NCBI RefSeq assembly: GCF_901827205.1
Contig: NZ_LR594675.1
Coordinates: 62,001-126,000 of the forward strand
Direction of reading: 5' to 3'
Source of the DNA: Variovorax sp. PBS-H4
GTDB lineage: Bacteria > Pseudomonadota > Gammaproteobacteria > Burkholderiales > Burkholderiaceae_C
DNA: 64,000 nucleotides
Shown here in pieces: positions 51,657-60,437 of this stretch. How positions within the stretch are numbered: the first letter of the stretch is position 1; each line of letters begins with the position of its first letter. The translations under genes and the position numbers were made by a program. The notes below the pieces were generated by a model. It did not search any database. It saw only the letters and a program-made list of their open reading frames with translations, and was not told the DNA's origin.

Positions 51657-53591
51657 TCAGCGCCTGTCGAGCAGGCGCCTGAGCAGGTCCTCGAGCTGGT
51701 CGGCGTCCACCGGCTTGGTCAGGTGCGCGAAAAAGCCTGCATCGAAGCTCAGCTGGCGGTCGCGCTCCTGTCCGTAGCCGGTGATCGCGATCAACGGCGG
51801 CGGGTTCGCGACCTCGGCGCGCACCCGCTCGGCCACCTGCAGCCCGCTCAGCCCGGGCAGCCCGATGTCGAGCAGCACCAGGTCGGGCGCCAGCCGCTTG
51901 ATGGCGTCCAGCGCCGTCGGGCCATCGTGCCGTACCGAGGCGCGGCAGCCCAGCAGCTCCATCAGCTCGGCCATGGTGTCGGCCGAATCCCGGTTGTCGT
52001 CCACCACCAGCACCATCGGACGGCCATCGACCGGGGCGCCGTCCGCCGGCTCCCGGGCGACGATGACCGGCGGCGCCGACAACGGCAGCCGCACCACGAA
52101 TTCGCTTCCTCCGCCCGGCACGCCCCTGCTGTAGGCGGCCACGTCCCCGCCCTGCAGGGTCACCAGCTGCTGGACCAGGCTCAGCCCGAGTCCCAGCCCG
52201 CCCTGCTGTCGGGCGACGTCCTGCTCGCCCTGCTCGAACAGGTTGAAGATGCGCGCGATGTCCTGCTCCGGGATGCCCGGGCCGTCGTCGCGCACGGCGA
52301 GCACCGCCAGCCCGCCCTCGCGGCCGGCGCGGACCTGCACATGGCCGCCGGCGGGCGTGAACTTGATGGCGTTGCCCAGCAGGTTGCACAGCACCTGGAT
52401 CAGGCGGGCGCGATCGCCGGTGACCCACAGCGGCGCCTCGTCCACCTCGGGCCGCACCTCCTGGGACTTGGCCTCGGCGGCGGGCGCCGTCGCCTCCATC
52501 GCCTCCGCCACCACCTCCTTCAGATCGACCGGCTTCGCTTCCAGCCGGATCTTTCCGCTGGTGATGCGGCCGATGTCGAGCAGATCGTCCACCAGCCGCA
52601 CCATCTGCTTGAGCTGGCGTGCGATCGTGTCGTGCGCCAGGCGCAAGGTGCGGCTCTCCAGCTTCTCGCGCGACATCAGCGCCAGCGCGTTCGAGATCGG
52701 CGCCAGCGGGTTGCGCAGCTCGTGGCCCAGCATGGCCAGGAAGGTGCTGATGCGCCGGCCCTCGTCTTCCAGCGAACTGACGCGGCGCTGCTCGGTGAGG
52801 TCGCGCGTCAGCTTGGCGAAGCCGCGCAACGTGCCGCTTTCGTCGTGCACGGCCGTGATCACCACGCCGGCCCAGAAGCGGCTGCCGTCCTTGCGCACAC
52901 GCCAGCCTTCGTCCTGGAACCGCCCATCCCGGCGTGCGATGCGCAGCTCCTCGTCGGGCCAGCCGGTGGCCTGAGCCTCGGGCGGGTAGAAGGTCGAGAA
53001 ATGCCGGCCGATAATCTCGTGCGCCTCGTAGCCCTTGAAGCGCCTTGCGCCGACGTTCCAGCTCACCACGTGGCCGGTGGCGTCGAGCATGAAGATCGCA
53101 TAGTCCTTGACGCCCTCCACCAGCAGCCGGAAGCGCTCCTCGCTCATGCGCAGCTGCTCTTCCTCGCGGCGGCGTTCGGTGATGTCGCGGGTGATCTTGG
53201 AGAAGCCGCGGAACGTTCCGTCGGCGTCGATCAGCCGCGTGATGACGACATTGGCCCAGAAGCGGGTGCCGTCCTTGCGCACGCGCCAGCCTTCGTCCTC
53301 GAAGCGCCCGGTCTCGCGCGCCACCCTCAGCTCGTAGTCGGGCCAGCCGCGCTGGAGTTGCTCGGGTGGATAGAACAGCGAGAAATGGCGCCCGATCACT
53401 TCGTGCGCCTCGTAGCCCTTGATCTTGCGGGCGCCGGTATTCCAGCTGCGAATCGCCCCACTCGGGTCCAGGAGGAAGATCGCGTAGTCGCCCACCGCGT
53501 CGACCATCAGCCGGAAGTCCGCGTCGCCTGGCTCGGTCAGTGCCGGTGGCGGCGCGGCAGGCGGGAGTGGAACTTCGTGGGCATCTGCCAT
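51657..53591 (-). CDS. Hybrid sensor histidine kinase with two PAS domains
   Basis: This is a 644-residue soluble kinase. Two nearly duplicate PAS domains (26-140 and 152-268, each with SWNxGARxxKGYEAHExIGRH) precede a HisKA domain with phosphoacceptor His290 (MLGHELRNPLAP), a HATPase domain (LCNLLGNAIKF, DDGPGIPEQD, GGLGLGLSLV) and a C-terminal receiver (MVLVVDDNRDSAD, VLLDIGLPG, LTKPVD). There is no transmembrane segment, so the signal is cytoplasmic. I chose ATG 53591; the frame extends upstream only antisense to the DnaJ-like gene. It lacks a partner regulator nearby. Confidence 0.92.
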   Translation of the reverse strand: MADAHEVPLPPAAPPPALTEPGDADFRLMVDAVGDYAIFLLDPSGAIRSWNTGARKIKGYEAHEVIGRHFSLFYPPEQLQRGWPDYELRVARETGRFEDEGWRVRKDGTRFWANVVITRLIDADGTFRGFSKITRDITERRREEEQLRMSEERFRLLVEGVKDYAIFMLDATGHVVSWNVGARRFKGYEAHEIIGRHFSTFYPPEAQATGWPDEELRIARRDGRFQDEGWRVRKDGSRFWAGVVITAVHDESGTLRGFAKLTRDLTEQRRVSSLEDEGRRISTFLAMLGHELRNPLAPISNALALMSREKLESRTLRLAHDTIARQLKQMVRLVDDLLDIGRITSGKIRLEAKPVDLKEVVAEAMEATAPAAEAKSQEVRPEVDEAPLWVTGDRARLIQVLCNLLGNAIKFTPAGGHVQVRAGREGGLAVLAVRDDGPGIPEQDIARIFNLFEQGEQDVARQQGGLGLGLSLVQQLVTLQGGDVAAYSRGVPGGGSEFVVRLPLSAPPVIVAREPADGAPVDGRPMVLVVDDNRDSADTMAELMELLGCRASVRHDGPTALDAIKRLAPDLVLLDIGLPGLSGLQVAERVRAEVANPPPLIAITGYGQERDRQLSFDAGFFAHLTKPVDADQLEDLLRRLLDRR

Positions 53592-53774
53592 GCTGTGGGT
53601 CGATAGAGCCGATGGCCGTACCCGCCAGGCGGCTGGCACGATGTCGTGGGAACCGGCGCCTCCTCTGCGGGAGATGCGCCGGGACGGAATTGCGCGAAGT
53701 CTAGCGGCGACTTGCGACGGCTGCAGTCGGACAGATTCCCGGATTCTTCGCTGCCTGCGCGCCTGGCCCGGGCG

Positions 53775-54971
53775 ATGAGCTTCCGCGGCGTGTCCCCGCC
53801 GCGGCCTCGGATAGCATTCGCGCAAGCGCCCCGTCGCCTCCGTGGACTTTCGTCCGGGACGGCGGGCCGCAACGAGGACCTGCGCTTGGGCACCGAAGAC
53901 GCTTTCGCCGAACTGGGTTTGGCATCCGGCGCGAGTGAGCGCGAAGTCAAGGCGGCGTGGCGCCGGCTGGCCTCCCGATGGCACCCGGACCGCAACGCCA
54001 GCGCCGACGCCGTGGCCAGGATGCAGCGCATCAACCAGGCCTTCGAGGAGATCCGCCGCGCTGGTTTCGAGGCCGCTCCCGAAGCGCCGGGCGCCCCTGC
54101 CGACGCACCCGCTTCGGCAGGCGGCTCCAGCCCGGCCTTCGACGAGCACGAGGGCGATTCGGCTGCGTTCACCGAGGACGCCAGCGCGCCTCGGCAACGG
54201 CGGCCCATCCACCGCAAGGTGAAGTTGACGCTCGAAGAAGCCGCTGCCGGCTGCATCAAGGTGCTGCGGGGCAAGGTCACCGAGACCTGCCGGACTTGCG
54301 CGGGCGCGGGCCACCAGGTGCTCGGCGGGCACTGCGTGCGATGCGGCGGCTCGGGCGCCGTGCCCAAGCGTTCCTTCTTCGGCTGGCCGACGGGCCTGGT
54401 CGAATGCGAGGCCTGCCTCGGCGGCGGGATCGCAAGGCAGCCATGCGCGGCTTGCAGCAGCACCGGGAAGTCGGCCCCGCGCAGCTACCAGCTCAAGGTG
54501 CGCATCCCGCCTGGCGTGCGCCACGGCGATCTGCTCCACGTCGACGGCCGGCGGCTGCGCCCCGAGCGGCTTCCGGCCGATCTCGAGATCCGCGTCGAGC
54601 TGCTGGACCACCCCTTCTTCAAGCTCGACGACGAGGGAACCCTGCACTGCGAAGTCCCGGTCGATGGCTTCGCCTGGATCGCCGGCAGGAAGCTCCAGGT
54701 GCCGACCCTCGCCGGCCTGCAGCCCCTGCAGCCAAGCCGCGGCCAGCTGTCCTACTGCCTGGAGGGCCGGGGATTTCCGCTGGAGCGCGGCGGCGCGTGC
54801 GGCGACCAGTGGATCACGCTGGTGCCGGTGTTCCCCGAGCAGCTCAGCATCGACCAGCAGATCCTGCTCGACCAGCTTTGCGCCACCACCGCCAGTGCCG
54901 CCGAGGCCGCGGATGACCGGCTGCAGGCGTGGCAACGAGGCCTGCGCGCGTGGGAGCGCGGGCTGGGCTGA
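53775..54971 (+). CDS. DnaJ-like J-domain and zinc-finger co-chaperone
   Basis: This is a 398-residue protein with a J domain near 45-105 that contains HPD (SRWHPDRNAS), a linker with low complexity, and four Cys motifs: CRTCAGAGH, CVRCGGSGA, CEACLGGGI and CAACSSTG, like the DnaJ zinc-binding region. Substrate-binding C-terminal domains follow (RIPPGVRHGDLLHVDG, FFKLDDEGTLHCEVPV). It is unlike housekeeping DnaJ: there is no Gly/Phe-rich region, and an N-terminal extension is present. The exact start is uncertain (ATG 53775 or a later non-ATG codon). It is divergent from the hybrid kinase. Confidence 0.83.
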   Translation: MSFRGVSPPRPRIAFAQAPRRLRGLSSGTAGRNEDLRLGTEDAFAELGLASGASEREVKAAWRRLASRWHPDRNASADAVARMQRINQAFEEIRRAGFEAAPEAPGAPADAPASAGGSSPAFDEHEGDSAAFTEDASAPRQRRPIHRKVKLTLEEAAAGCIKVLRGKVTETCRTCAGAGHQVLGGHCVRCGGSGAVPKRSFFGWPTGLVECEACLGGGIARQPCAACSSTGKSAPRSYQLKVRIPPGVRHGDLLHVDGRRLRPERLPADLEIRVELLDHPFFKLDDEGTLHCEVPVDGFAWIAGRKLQVPTLAGLQPLQPSRGQLSYCLEGRGFPLERGGACGDQWITLVPVFPEQLSIDQQILLDQLCATTASAAEAADDRLQAWQRGLRAWERGLG

Positions 54972-54989
54972 CCTGCACGATCGCTTCGC

Positions 54990-56207
54990 TCAGCCCTTGC
55001 GCACGAGAGGACAGGTCGATTTTTCAAGCGGCTGGAAGGCCTCCGCCGCCGGGATGACCGCCAGCCGCTTGTAGTAGTCCCACGGGTACTTCGATTCGGC
55101 GGGGGTCTTCACCTGCATCAGATACATGTCGTGCACCATCCGGCCATCCTCGCGGATGCGGCCGTTCTTGGCGAAGAAGTCGTTGATGGGCGTAGCCTTC
55201 ATCTTCGCCATGACCGTGCCGGTCGCGTCGGTGCCGGCGTCCCGCACGGCCCGCAGGTAGTGCATCGTCGACGAATAGTTGGCCGCATGGATCGCGGTGG
55301 GCATCTTCTTCATGCGCTCGAAGAAGCGGCGCGACCACTGGCGGGTCTCGTCGTTGCTGTCCCAGTAGAAGGCCTCGGTCAGCATCACGCCCTGCGCGGC
55401 CTTCAGCCCGACGCCGTGGATGTCGGTGATGAACACCGCGAGGCCGGCCAGGTTCTGCCTGGCCGGGTCGATGCCGAATTCCTGCGCCGACTTGATTGCG
55501 TTGATGGTGTCGCTGCCGCCGTTGGCCAGGCCGATGATCTTCGCGCCCGAGCCCTTGGCCGCCACCATGAAAGACGAGAAGTCGCTCGCGTTGAACGGGT
55601 GGCGCGAGGTCCCCACGACCTTGCCGCCGGCCGCCGTCACGACCTCCGTCACGTCGCGCTCGATCTGCTGGCCGAAAGCGTAGTCGGCGGTCAGGAAGTA
55701 CCAGCTGTCACCGCCCTTCTTCACGATCGCGCGAGCGGTGCCATTGGCCATCGCATAGGTGTCCCATGCGTAGTGAATACTGTTGGGCGTGCAGCTCTCG
55801 TTGGTGAGGCGCAGCGCACCGGCGCCGTTGACGATGGCGATGCGGTTCTTCTGCTTCGCCATGTCGACCGCCGCAAGGGCGACGGCCGAGTTGGTGAGGT
55901 CGGTGATCATGTCCACCTTCTGCACGTCGAACCACTCGCGCGCCTTGTTGGCGGCGATGTCGGCCTTGTTCTGGTGGTCGACCTCCAGCACCTCGATGGG
56001 CTTGCCGAGCACCTGGCTGCCGAAGTCTTCGACGGCCATCTTCACCGCCATGGCCGAGCCGCGGCCCGAGAGCTCCGACAGCACGCCGCCCATGTCGGTG
56101 ATGACGCCGATGCGCACCACGCCGTCGGAAATGGCGTCGCCCTGCGCCTGCGCGATCGAGGCGATGGCCAGGGCGGCCGCGCCGCATGCTCCTGCAAGTC
56201 TGTTCAC
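54990..56207 (-). CDS. ABC importer periplasmic receptor (LivK-like), orphan
   Basis: This is a 405-residue type I periplasmic binding protein. Residues 1-24 form a signal peptide (ending IAQAQ), then VVRIGVITDMGGVLSELSG opens the fold, and FNASDFSSFMVAAKGSGAK is in the second lobe. GTG 56207 has AGGAGAC 7 bases away, which settles the start. It lies at the end of an operon with an acyl-CoA ligase, hydratase and SDR, but no permease or ATPase genes are near, so it may use a shared LivHMGF transporter. Confidence 0.9.
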   Translation of the reverse strand: MNRLAGACGAAALAIASIAQAQGDAISDGVVRIGVITDMGGVLSELSGRGSAMAVKMAVEDFGSQVLGKPIEVLEVDHQNKADIAANKAREWFDVQKVDMITDLTNSAVALAAVDMAKQKNRIAIVNGAGALRLTNESCTPNSIHYAWDTYAMANGTARAIVKKGGDSWYFLTADYAFGQQIERDVTEVVTAAGGKVVGTSRHPFNASDFSSFMVAAKGSGAKIIGLANGGSDTINAIKSAQEFGIDPARQNLAGLAVFITDIHGVGLKAAQGVMLTEAFYWDSNDETRQWSRRFFERMKKMPTAIHAANYSSTMHYLRAVRDAGTDATGTVMAKMKATPINDFFAKNGRIREDGRMVHDMYLMQVKTPAESKYPWDYYKRLAVIPAAEAFQPLEKSTCPLVRKG

Positions 56208-56266
56208 GATGATGTCTCCTTCGTTGTGGTGCGGCGCGCGGCCGCTCGAATGGCCTTGGCAGGCCC

Positions 56267-57043
56267 TCAGATCACGTTGCGGGTCAGGCCCCCGTCCACG
56301 CAGATGTTCTGGCCCGTGATGTAGCTGGCATGCACCGAGGCGAGGAAGGCGCACAACCCGCCGAAGTCCTCGGCGGTGCCCAGCCGCTGCATCGGAATGC
56401 TGCGGGCCATGTCCTCGCGCACCGCGGCTTCGTCCTGGCCGGTGCGCTTGCGGCGATCGGCGATCACGCGCTGCAGCGCGCCCGTGTCCATCAGCCCCGG
56501 CAACAAGCCGTTGACCGTGATGCCGTGCGGCGCTACTTCTCTCGCCAGCGAGCCCATCGCGCCGGTGAGCCCCACCCGCAGGCTGTTGGAAAGAGCCATG
56601 TTCGGATAGAGCTCCTTCACCACGAAGGAGGTGATGTTGAGGATGCGCCCGAAGTGCGCCGCTCGCATCGCGGGCAGGAACGCGCGCACCACTTCCAGTG
56701 GGCCGATCACGTTGGTCTCGTGGCTGGTCCGCCAGGCGGCGAGCTGCGTTTCCTCGAAAGGCGCGGCCGGCGGGCCACCGGCATTGGTGACCACGATCGA
56801 CGGCATGCCGATGCGCGAGACGGCTTCGATCAGCCGTGCCCGCTGGTGTTCGTCGCCGATGTCGCCGGGCACGAACTGCGCCTGTGCCGGCAGGCCGCGC
56901 GCGGTCGCTTCGCCGTGGGCGGCATCGCGCCCGTTGAGCAGCACGTGCACGCCCGCCTCGGCGAGCGCACGCGCGCAGGCCAGGCCCAGCCCGCGGGTGC
57001 CGCCGAGCACCAGCGCCGTCCTGCCCGCAATGCCGAGGTCCAT
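56267..57043 (-). CDS. Atypical short-chain dehydrogenase/reductase
   Basis: This is a 258-residue SDR-fold protein with the glycine motif ALVLGGTRGLGLACARALA, VTNAGG and DGGLTRNVI at the end. After NITS the catalytic Tyr-x3-Lys is missing: the segment is ELYPNMALSNSLRVG, with Ser and Arg at those positions. It is therefore either a subfamily with different chemistry or a non-reductase. ATG 57043 is preceded by GAAAG. It lies between the hydratase and receptor genes in the leftward operon controlled from the IclR divergent region. Confidence 0.87.
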   Translation of the reverse strand: MDLGIAGRTALVLGGTRGLGLACARALAEAGVHVLLNGRDAAHGEATARGLPAQAQFVPGDIGDEHQRARLIEAVSRIGMPSIVVTNAGGPPAAPFEETQLAAWRTSHETNVIGPLEVVRAFLPAMRAAHFGRILNITSFVVKELYPNMALSNSLRVGLTGAMGSLAREVAPHGITVNGLLPGLMDTGALQRVIADRRKRTGQDEAAVREDMARSIPMQRLGTAEDFGGLCAFLASVHASYITGQNICVDGGLTRNVI

Positions 57044-57054
57044 GGCGAGTCTTT

Positions 57055-57882
57055 CTAGAAGGGGCAGGACGGGTCGAACTTCGGGTTGCGCTTCTCGCGC
57101 AGCGAGGCGATGCCTTCCTGCACGTCCGGCCCCGAGAAGCCCATGAACTCGAGCGCCAGCGAGCTGTCGAAGGTGGGCCCGGCCAGGCGCAGCCAGTTGT
57201 TGAGCGCGTACTTGGTCCAGCGGATGGCGGTCTGCGAGCCGGCGGCCAGCTTCTCGGCCACCTCGAAGGCTTTCGCCACCAGCTGGTCCTCGGGCACCGC
57301 CAGCGACACCAGGCCGATGCGCTCCGCCTCTTCGCCGGACACCGCCTCGCACAACATCAGGTAGTACTTCGCTTTCGCCATGCCGCACAGCAGCGGCCAG
57401 ACGATGGCGGCGTGGTCGCCGGCCGCCACGCCCAGGCGCGTGTGGCCGTCGATGATGCGCGCCGTGGTGCTGGCGATCGACACGTCGGCCAGCAGGCCCG
57501 CGACCAGCCCGGCGCCGACGGCCGGGCCATGCATCGCCGAGACCACCGGCTTGGAGCAGTTGATCACGTTGTAGACCAGGTCGCGCGCCTCGCGCCAGAC
57601 GCGGGCGCGCACGTTGAAGTCGTTCGCCATGTCCTCCACCAGGCCCAGGTCGCCGCCGGCGGAGAAGCCCTTGCCCTCGCCGCGGATCAGCGCCACGCGG
57701 GTGGCCGGGTCCTTGTCGATGTCGCTCCAGATGGAGGCCAGCTCGCGGTGCAGGTTGTGGTCGGCGGTGGAGAGCTTCTTGTTGGCGCTCTGCGAGGCGC
57801 CCATCACTACCTCGAGGATGCCGTTGGAATGGGGCTTGAGCGTGAGCGCGCTGTAGTGCGCGTAGGGAGTTTCGTTGGCCAT
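57055..57882 (-). CDS. Enoyl-CoA hydratase/isomerase-family protein
   Basis: This is a 275-residue crotonase-superfamily enzyme. GEGKGFSAGGDLGLVED contributes the first oxyanion-hole backbone, AMHGPAVGAGLVAGLLADVS the second, and IDGHTRLGVAAGDHAA follows at the usual acid/base region. It acts on a CoA ester produced by the upstream ligase. The start is ATG 57882, not the nearby TTG. The gene abuts the SDR gene with a 12-base gap. Confidence 0.9.
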   Translation of the reverse strand: MANETPYAHYSALTLKPHSNGILEVVMGASQSANKKLSTADHNLHRELASIWSDIDKDPATRVALIRGEGKGFSAGGDLGLVEDMANDFNVRARVWREARDLVYNVINCSKPVVSAMHGPAVGAGLVAGLLADVSIASTTARIIDGHTRLGVAAGDHAAIVWPLLCGMAKAKYYLMLCEAVSGEEAERIGLVSLAVPEDQLVAKAFEVAEKLAAGSQTAIRWTKYALNNWLRLAGPTFDSSLALEFMGFSGPDVQEGIASLREKRNPKFDPSCPF

Positions 57883-57913
57883 GTTCAAAGTCCTTGTTCG
57901 ACCGGAAAGAAGC

Positions 57914-59473
57914 TCAGATCTTCTTCCTTCCGGCCCAGTAGGGTTCCTTCAGCAGGTTCTTCTGGATCTTGCCGATCGGCGTCTTGGGAAAGCCTTCGAC
58001 GAAGCGCACCAGCCGTGGCCGCTTGTGGCGCGCGAGCTTCTGCTCGCACTGCGCCACCACGCGCGCTTCGTCCAGCGTGCAGCCGGGCTTGAGCTGCAGG
58101 TAGGCCGCCGGCACCTCGCCCCACTTGGCATCGGGAATGCCGAAGACCGCGCACTCCGCCACCTCGCTCAGCTCGTAGAGCACCTGCTCGATCTCTTTCG
58201 GATAGACGTTCTCGCCGCCGGAGATCAGCATGTCCTTGGCACGGTCGATCAGCGTGACGAAGCCTTCGGCGTCCATCACGCCGATGTCGCCCGACAGGCC
58301 CCAGCCGTTGCCGAGGCGGAAGAACTCCGCGGTCTGCTGCGGCTCGCCGTAGTAGCCGATCATCAGGTTGTCGCCGCGCGAGGCCACCTCGCCCAGCTCG
58401 CCCGCGGCAGCGGGCGTGCCGTCGGGGCGCAGCACCGCCACGTCCACGTTGTAGGGCTGGCGCCCCACGCTGCCCAGCTTGTCATGCGCACGCTGCCAGG
58501 GGAGGGCAGCGATCACGCCCATTTCCGACTGGCCGTAGATCTGCGTCAGGCGCAGTTGCGGCAGCTTGCGCATGAGCTCCACCTGCACCCAGTCGGGCAT
58601 GGGCGCGCCGGCAAACGAAAGCTTGGTCCAGCTCTGGAGCTGGCGTTGCTCCAGGTCGGGCAGCATGGCCAGTGCGTTGGCCTGCGTCGGCACCATGAAG
58701 GTGGCGGTGATGCGTTCGGCCTCCACCGCGTCGATGAAGGCCTGCGGCGACCACGGCGTGACGAAGACCGTCGTGGCGCCGACCAGGATGGCCGGCTGGA
58801 ACATGATGTTGAGGGCGGCCACGTGAAACAGCGGTGTGACGATCGCGACCACGTCGCTCGCCTCCAGGTGCTCTTCGACCACCACGGTGTGGGCCGTGAT
58901 GGCACGCGCGCGATGGTTCATCAGCACGCCCTTGGGATGGCCGGTGGTGCCGCCGGTGTAGGTCATGCAGAAGGGATCGCGCTCGTCGATGTCGACCTCG
59001 GGCGGCATCGACGGCTGGCCGTCGATGAAGCCTTCGAATGCGATCGCGCCCGGCACCTCCGCGTTGCCGCCGCCGCCGATCGCGACGAAGTGCTGGATCT
59101 CCGGACACGACGCCCGCGCTGCTGCCACCTTGTCGGCGAACTGCGCGTCGTAGATCAGCACCCGCGTCTCGGATTTGGCCAGCACGTAGCCCAGCTCCTC
59201 CGGCGCGTAGAGGATCGAGATGTTGTTGAGCACGCAGCCCGAGCGCGCCACGCCGAAGAACACGGCGCCGTAGGCCGGCAGGTTGCGGCAGAGCATAGAC
59301 ACGGTCGCGCCGCGGGGCAGGCCCAGCCCGAGCACCGCGTGCGCGACCCGGTCGGCCAGCGCGTCGAGATCGCGGTAGGGCAGGCGCTCGCTGCCCTGCG
59401 GCCCGCGCAGGACGATGGCCGGCTTGTCCGGGAATCGGTGCGCCGAGCGGCGCAGCATGTCTCCTGTCAGCAT
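57914..59473 (-). CDS. AMP-binding acyl-CoA ligase
   Basis: This is a 519-residue ANL ligase of the medium/long-chain or aryl type. It has phosphate loop MTYTGGTTGHPKGVLMNH, IYGQSEMGVIAALPW, hinge LIDRAKDMLISGGENVYP and the catalytic Lys in TPIGKIQKNLL. The substrate is not identifiable from sequence. It is the first gene of the leftward catabolic operon with hydratase, SDR and receptor; ATG 59473 follows the probable IclR operator region. Confidence 0.9.
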   Translation of the reverse strand: MLTGDMLRRSAHRFPDKPAIVLRGPQGSERLPYRDLDALADRVAHAVLGLGLPRGATVSMLCRNLPAYGAVFFGVARSGCVLNNISILYAPEELGYVLAKSETRVLIYDAQFADKVAAARASCPEIQHFVAIGGGGNAEVPGAIAFEGFIDGQPSMPPEVDIDERDPFCMTYTGGTTGHPKGVLMNHRARAITAHTVVVEEHLEASDVVAIVTPLFHVAALNIMFQPAILVGATTVFVTPWSPQAFIDAVEAERITATFMVPTQANALAMLPDLEQRQLQSWTKLSFAGAPMPDWVQVELMRKLPQLRLTQIYGQSEMGVIAALPWQRAHDKLGSVGRQPYNVDVAVLRPDGTPAAAGELGEVASRGDNLMIGYYGEPQQTAEFFRLGNGWGLSGDIGVMDAEGFVTLIDRAKDMLISGGENVYPKEIEQVLYELSEVAECAVFGIPDAKWGEVPAAYLQLKPGCTLDEARVVAQCEQKLARHKRPRLVRFVEGFPKTPIGKIQKNLLKEPYWAGRKKI

Positions 59474-59482
59474 TTCCAAGCC

Positions 59483-59519
59483 TTTACGAAACGCGGAAAA
59501 TGTTTTCGATTAGCGTAAA
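59483..59519. promoter_or_regulatory. Nested palindrome, probable IclR operator
   Basis: GAAAA-TG-TTTTC (59496-59507) is centred within a wider TTTACG...CGTAAA repeat (59483-59488 and 59514-59519), in the 61-base gap between the divergent ligase and IclR genes. IclR-family operators are typically A/T-rich palindromes of this kind. One site could control both directions. Confidence 0.55.
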
Positions 59520-59534
59520 TGTGAAGGAGCGCCG

Positions 59535-60398
59535 ATGTCAATCCGAGGACAACCCGCATCCCGCCATCCCGTACAGTCGCCCCCGATGAGCACCTCCGCA
59601 TTGCCCGCCCGCCTGAAGCGACCGGGCGCCAGCACCGCCCCGAAGGCCGGCGTGCAGTCGGTGGAGAACGGCCTCGACCTCATGCTGATCGTGGCCCACC
59701 ACCGCCGCCCGATGAAGATCACCGACATCGCCGAGCAGGCCGGCATCGCGCCCAGCAAGGCGCACCGCTACCTCGTGAGCTTCGTCCGGACCGGCTTCCT
59801 GGCGCAGGACCCGGAGACCGGCCTGTACGGCATGGGTCCGGTGGCGCTGGAGTTCAGCCTTTCCTGCCTCGCGACGCTCGAGCCGGTCTCGCTCGCCACG
59901 CGCGCAGCCGAGCGCCTGTGCGCGTCGCTGGGCCACACGGTGGCGGTTTCGGTCTGGGGCAGCTTCGGGCCGACGGTGGTGCGCTGGGAACAGCCGGCGC
60001 GGCCGGTGATGGTCAACATCGGACTCGGCTCGGTCTTCCCGCTCTACCGCTCGGCCACGGGGCGGGTGTTCGCGGCCTTCCTGCAGCCCGAGCAGATGGA
60101 GGCCTACCAGGCCTCCTCGGCCAATCGCGAGCAGCCCGCCGAGACCGATGAAACCATCGACCAGGTGCGCGAGCGCGGCATGGCGCGCGCCATGGGCGAC
60201 TTCATGGCCGGCATGAGCGCCTTCGCGGCGCCGGTGCTCGACGACCGGGGGCGCCTGGTGCTCGCGATCACCGTGCTCGGCTACAAGGCGGGCTTCGACC
60301 ACCGCTGGAACGGCCCGGTCGCGCAGGCGCTGCGCGAGGCGGCGCAGGCCCTGTCACGCACGCTGGGCCACCAGCACGAGCGGCTGGCGCTCGGCTGA
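59535..60398 (+). CDS. IclR-family transcriptional regulator
   Basis: This is a 287-residue IclR-type regulator. The N-terminal winged HTH spans about 40-95 (MKITDIAEQAGIAPSKAHRY), followed by the GAF-like effector domain (GHTVAVSVWGSFGPTVVRWE, then PLYRSATGRVFAAFL). AAGGAG is 5 bases ahead of ATG 59535, which I preferred over the inner ATG at 59586. It is divergent from the acyl-CoA ligase operon and is its likely regulator. Confidence 0.9.
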   Translation: MSIRGQPASRHPVQSPPMSTSALPARLKRPGASTAPKAGVQSVENGLDLMLIVAHHRRPMKITDIAEQAGIAPSKAHRYLVSFVRTGFLAQDPETGLYGMGPVALEFSLSCLATLEPVSLATRAAERLCASLGHTVAVSVWGSFGPTVVRWEQPARPVMVNIGLGSVFPLYRSATGRVFAAFLQPEQMEAYQASSANREQPAETDETIDQVRERGMARAMGDFMAGMSAFAAPVLDDRGRLVLAITVLGYKAGFDHRWNGPVAQALREAAQALSRTLGHQHERLALG

Positions 60399-60437
60399 GG
60401 TGCCAAGCCCGGCACACGCGTGCGAACCGGCGGCCCT

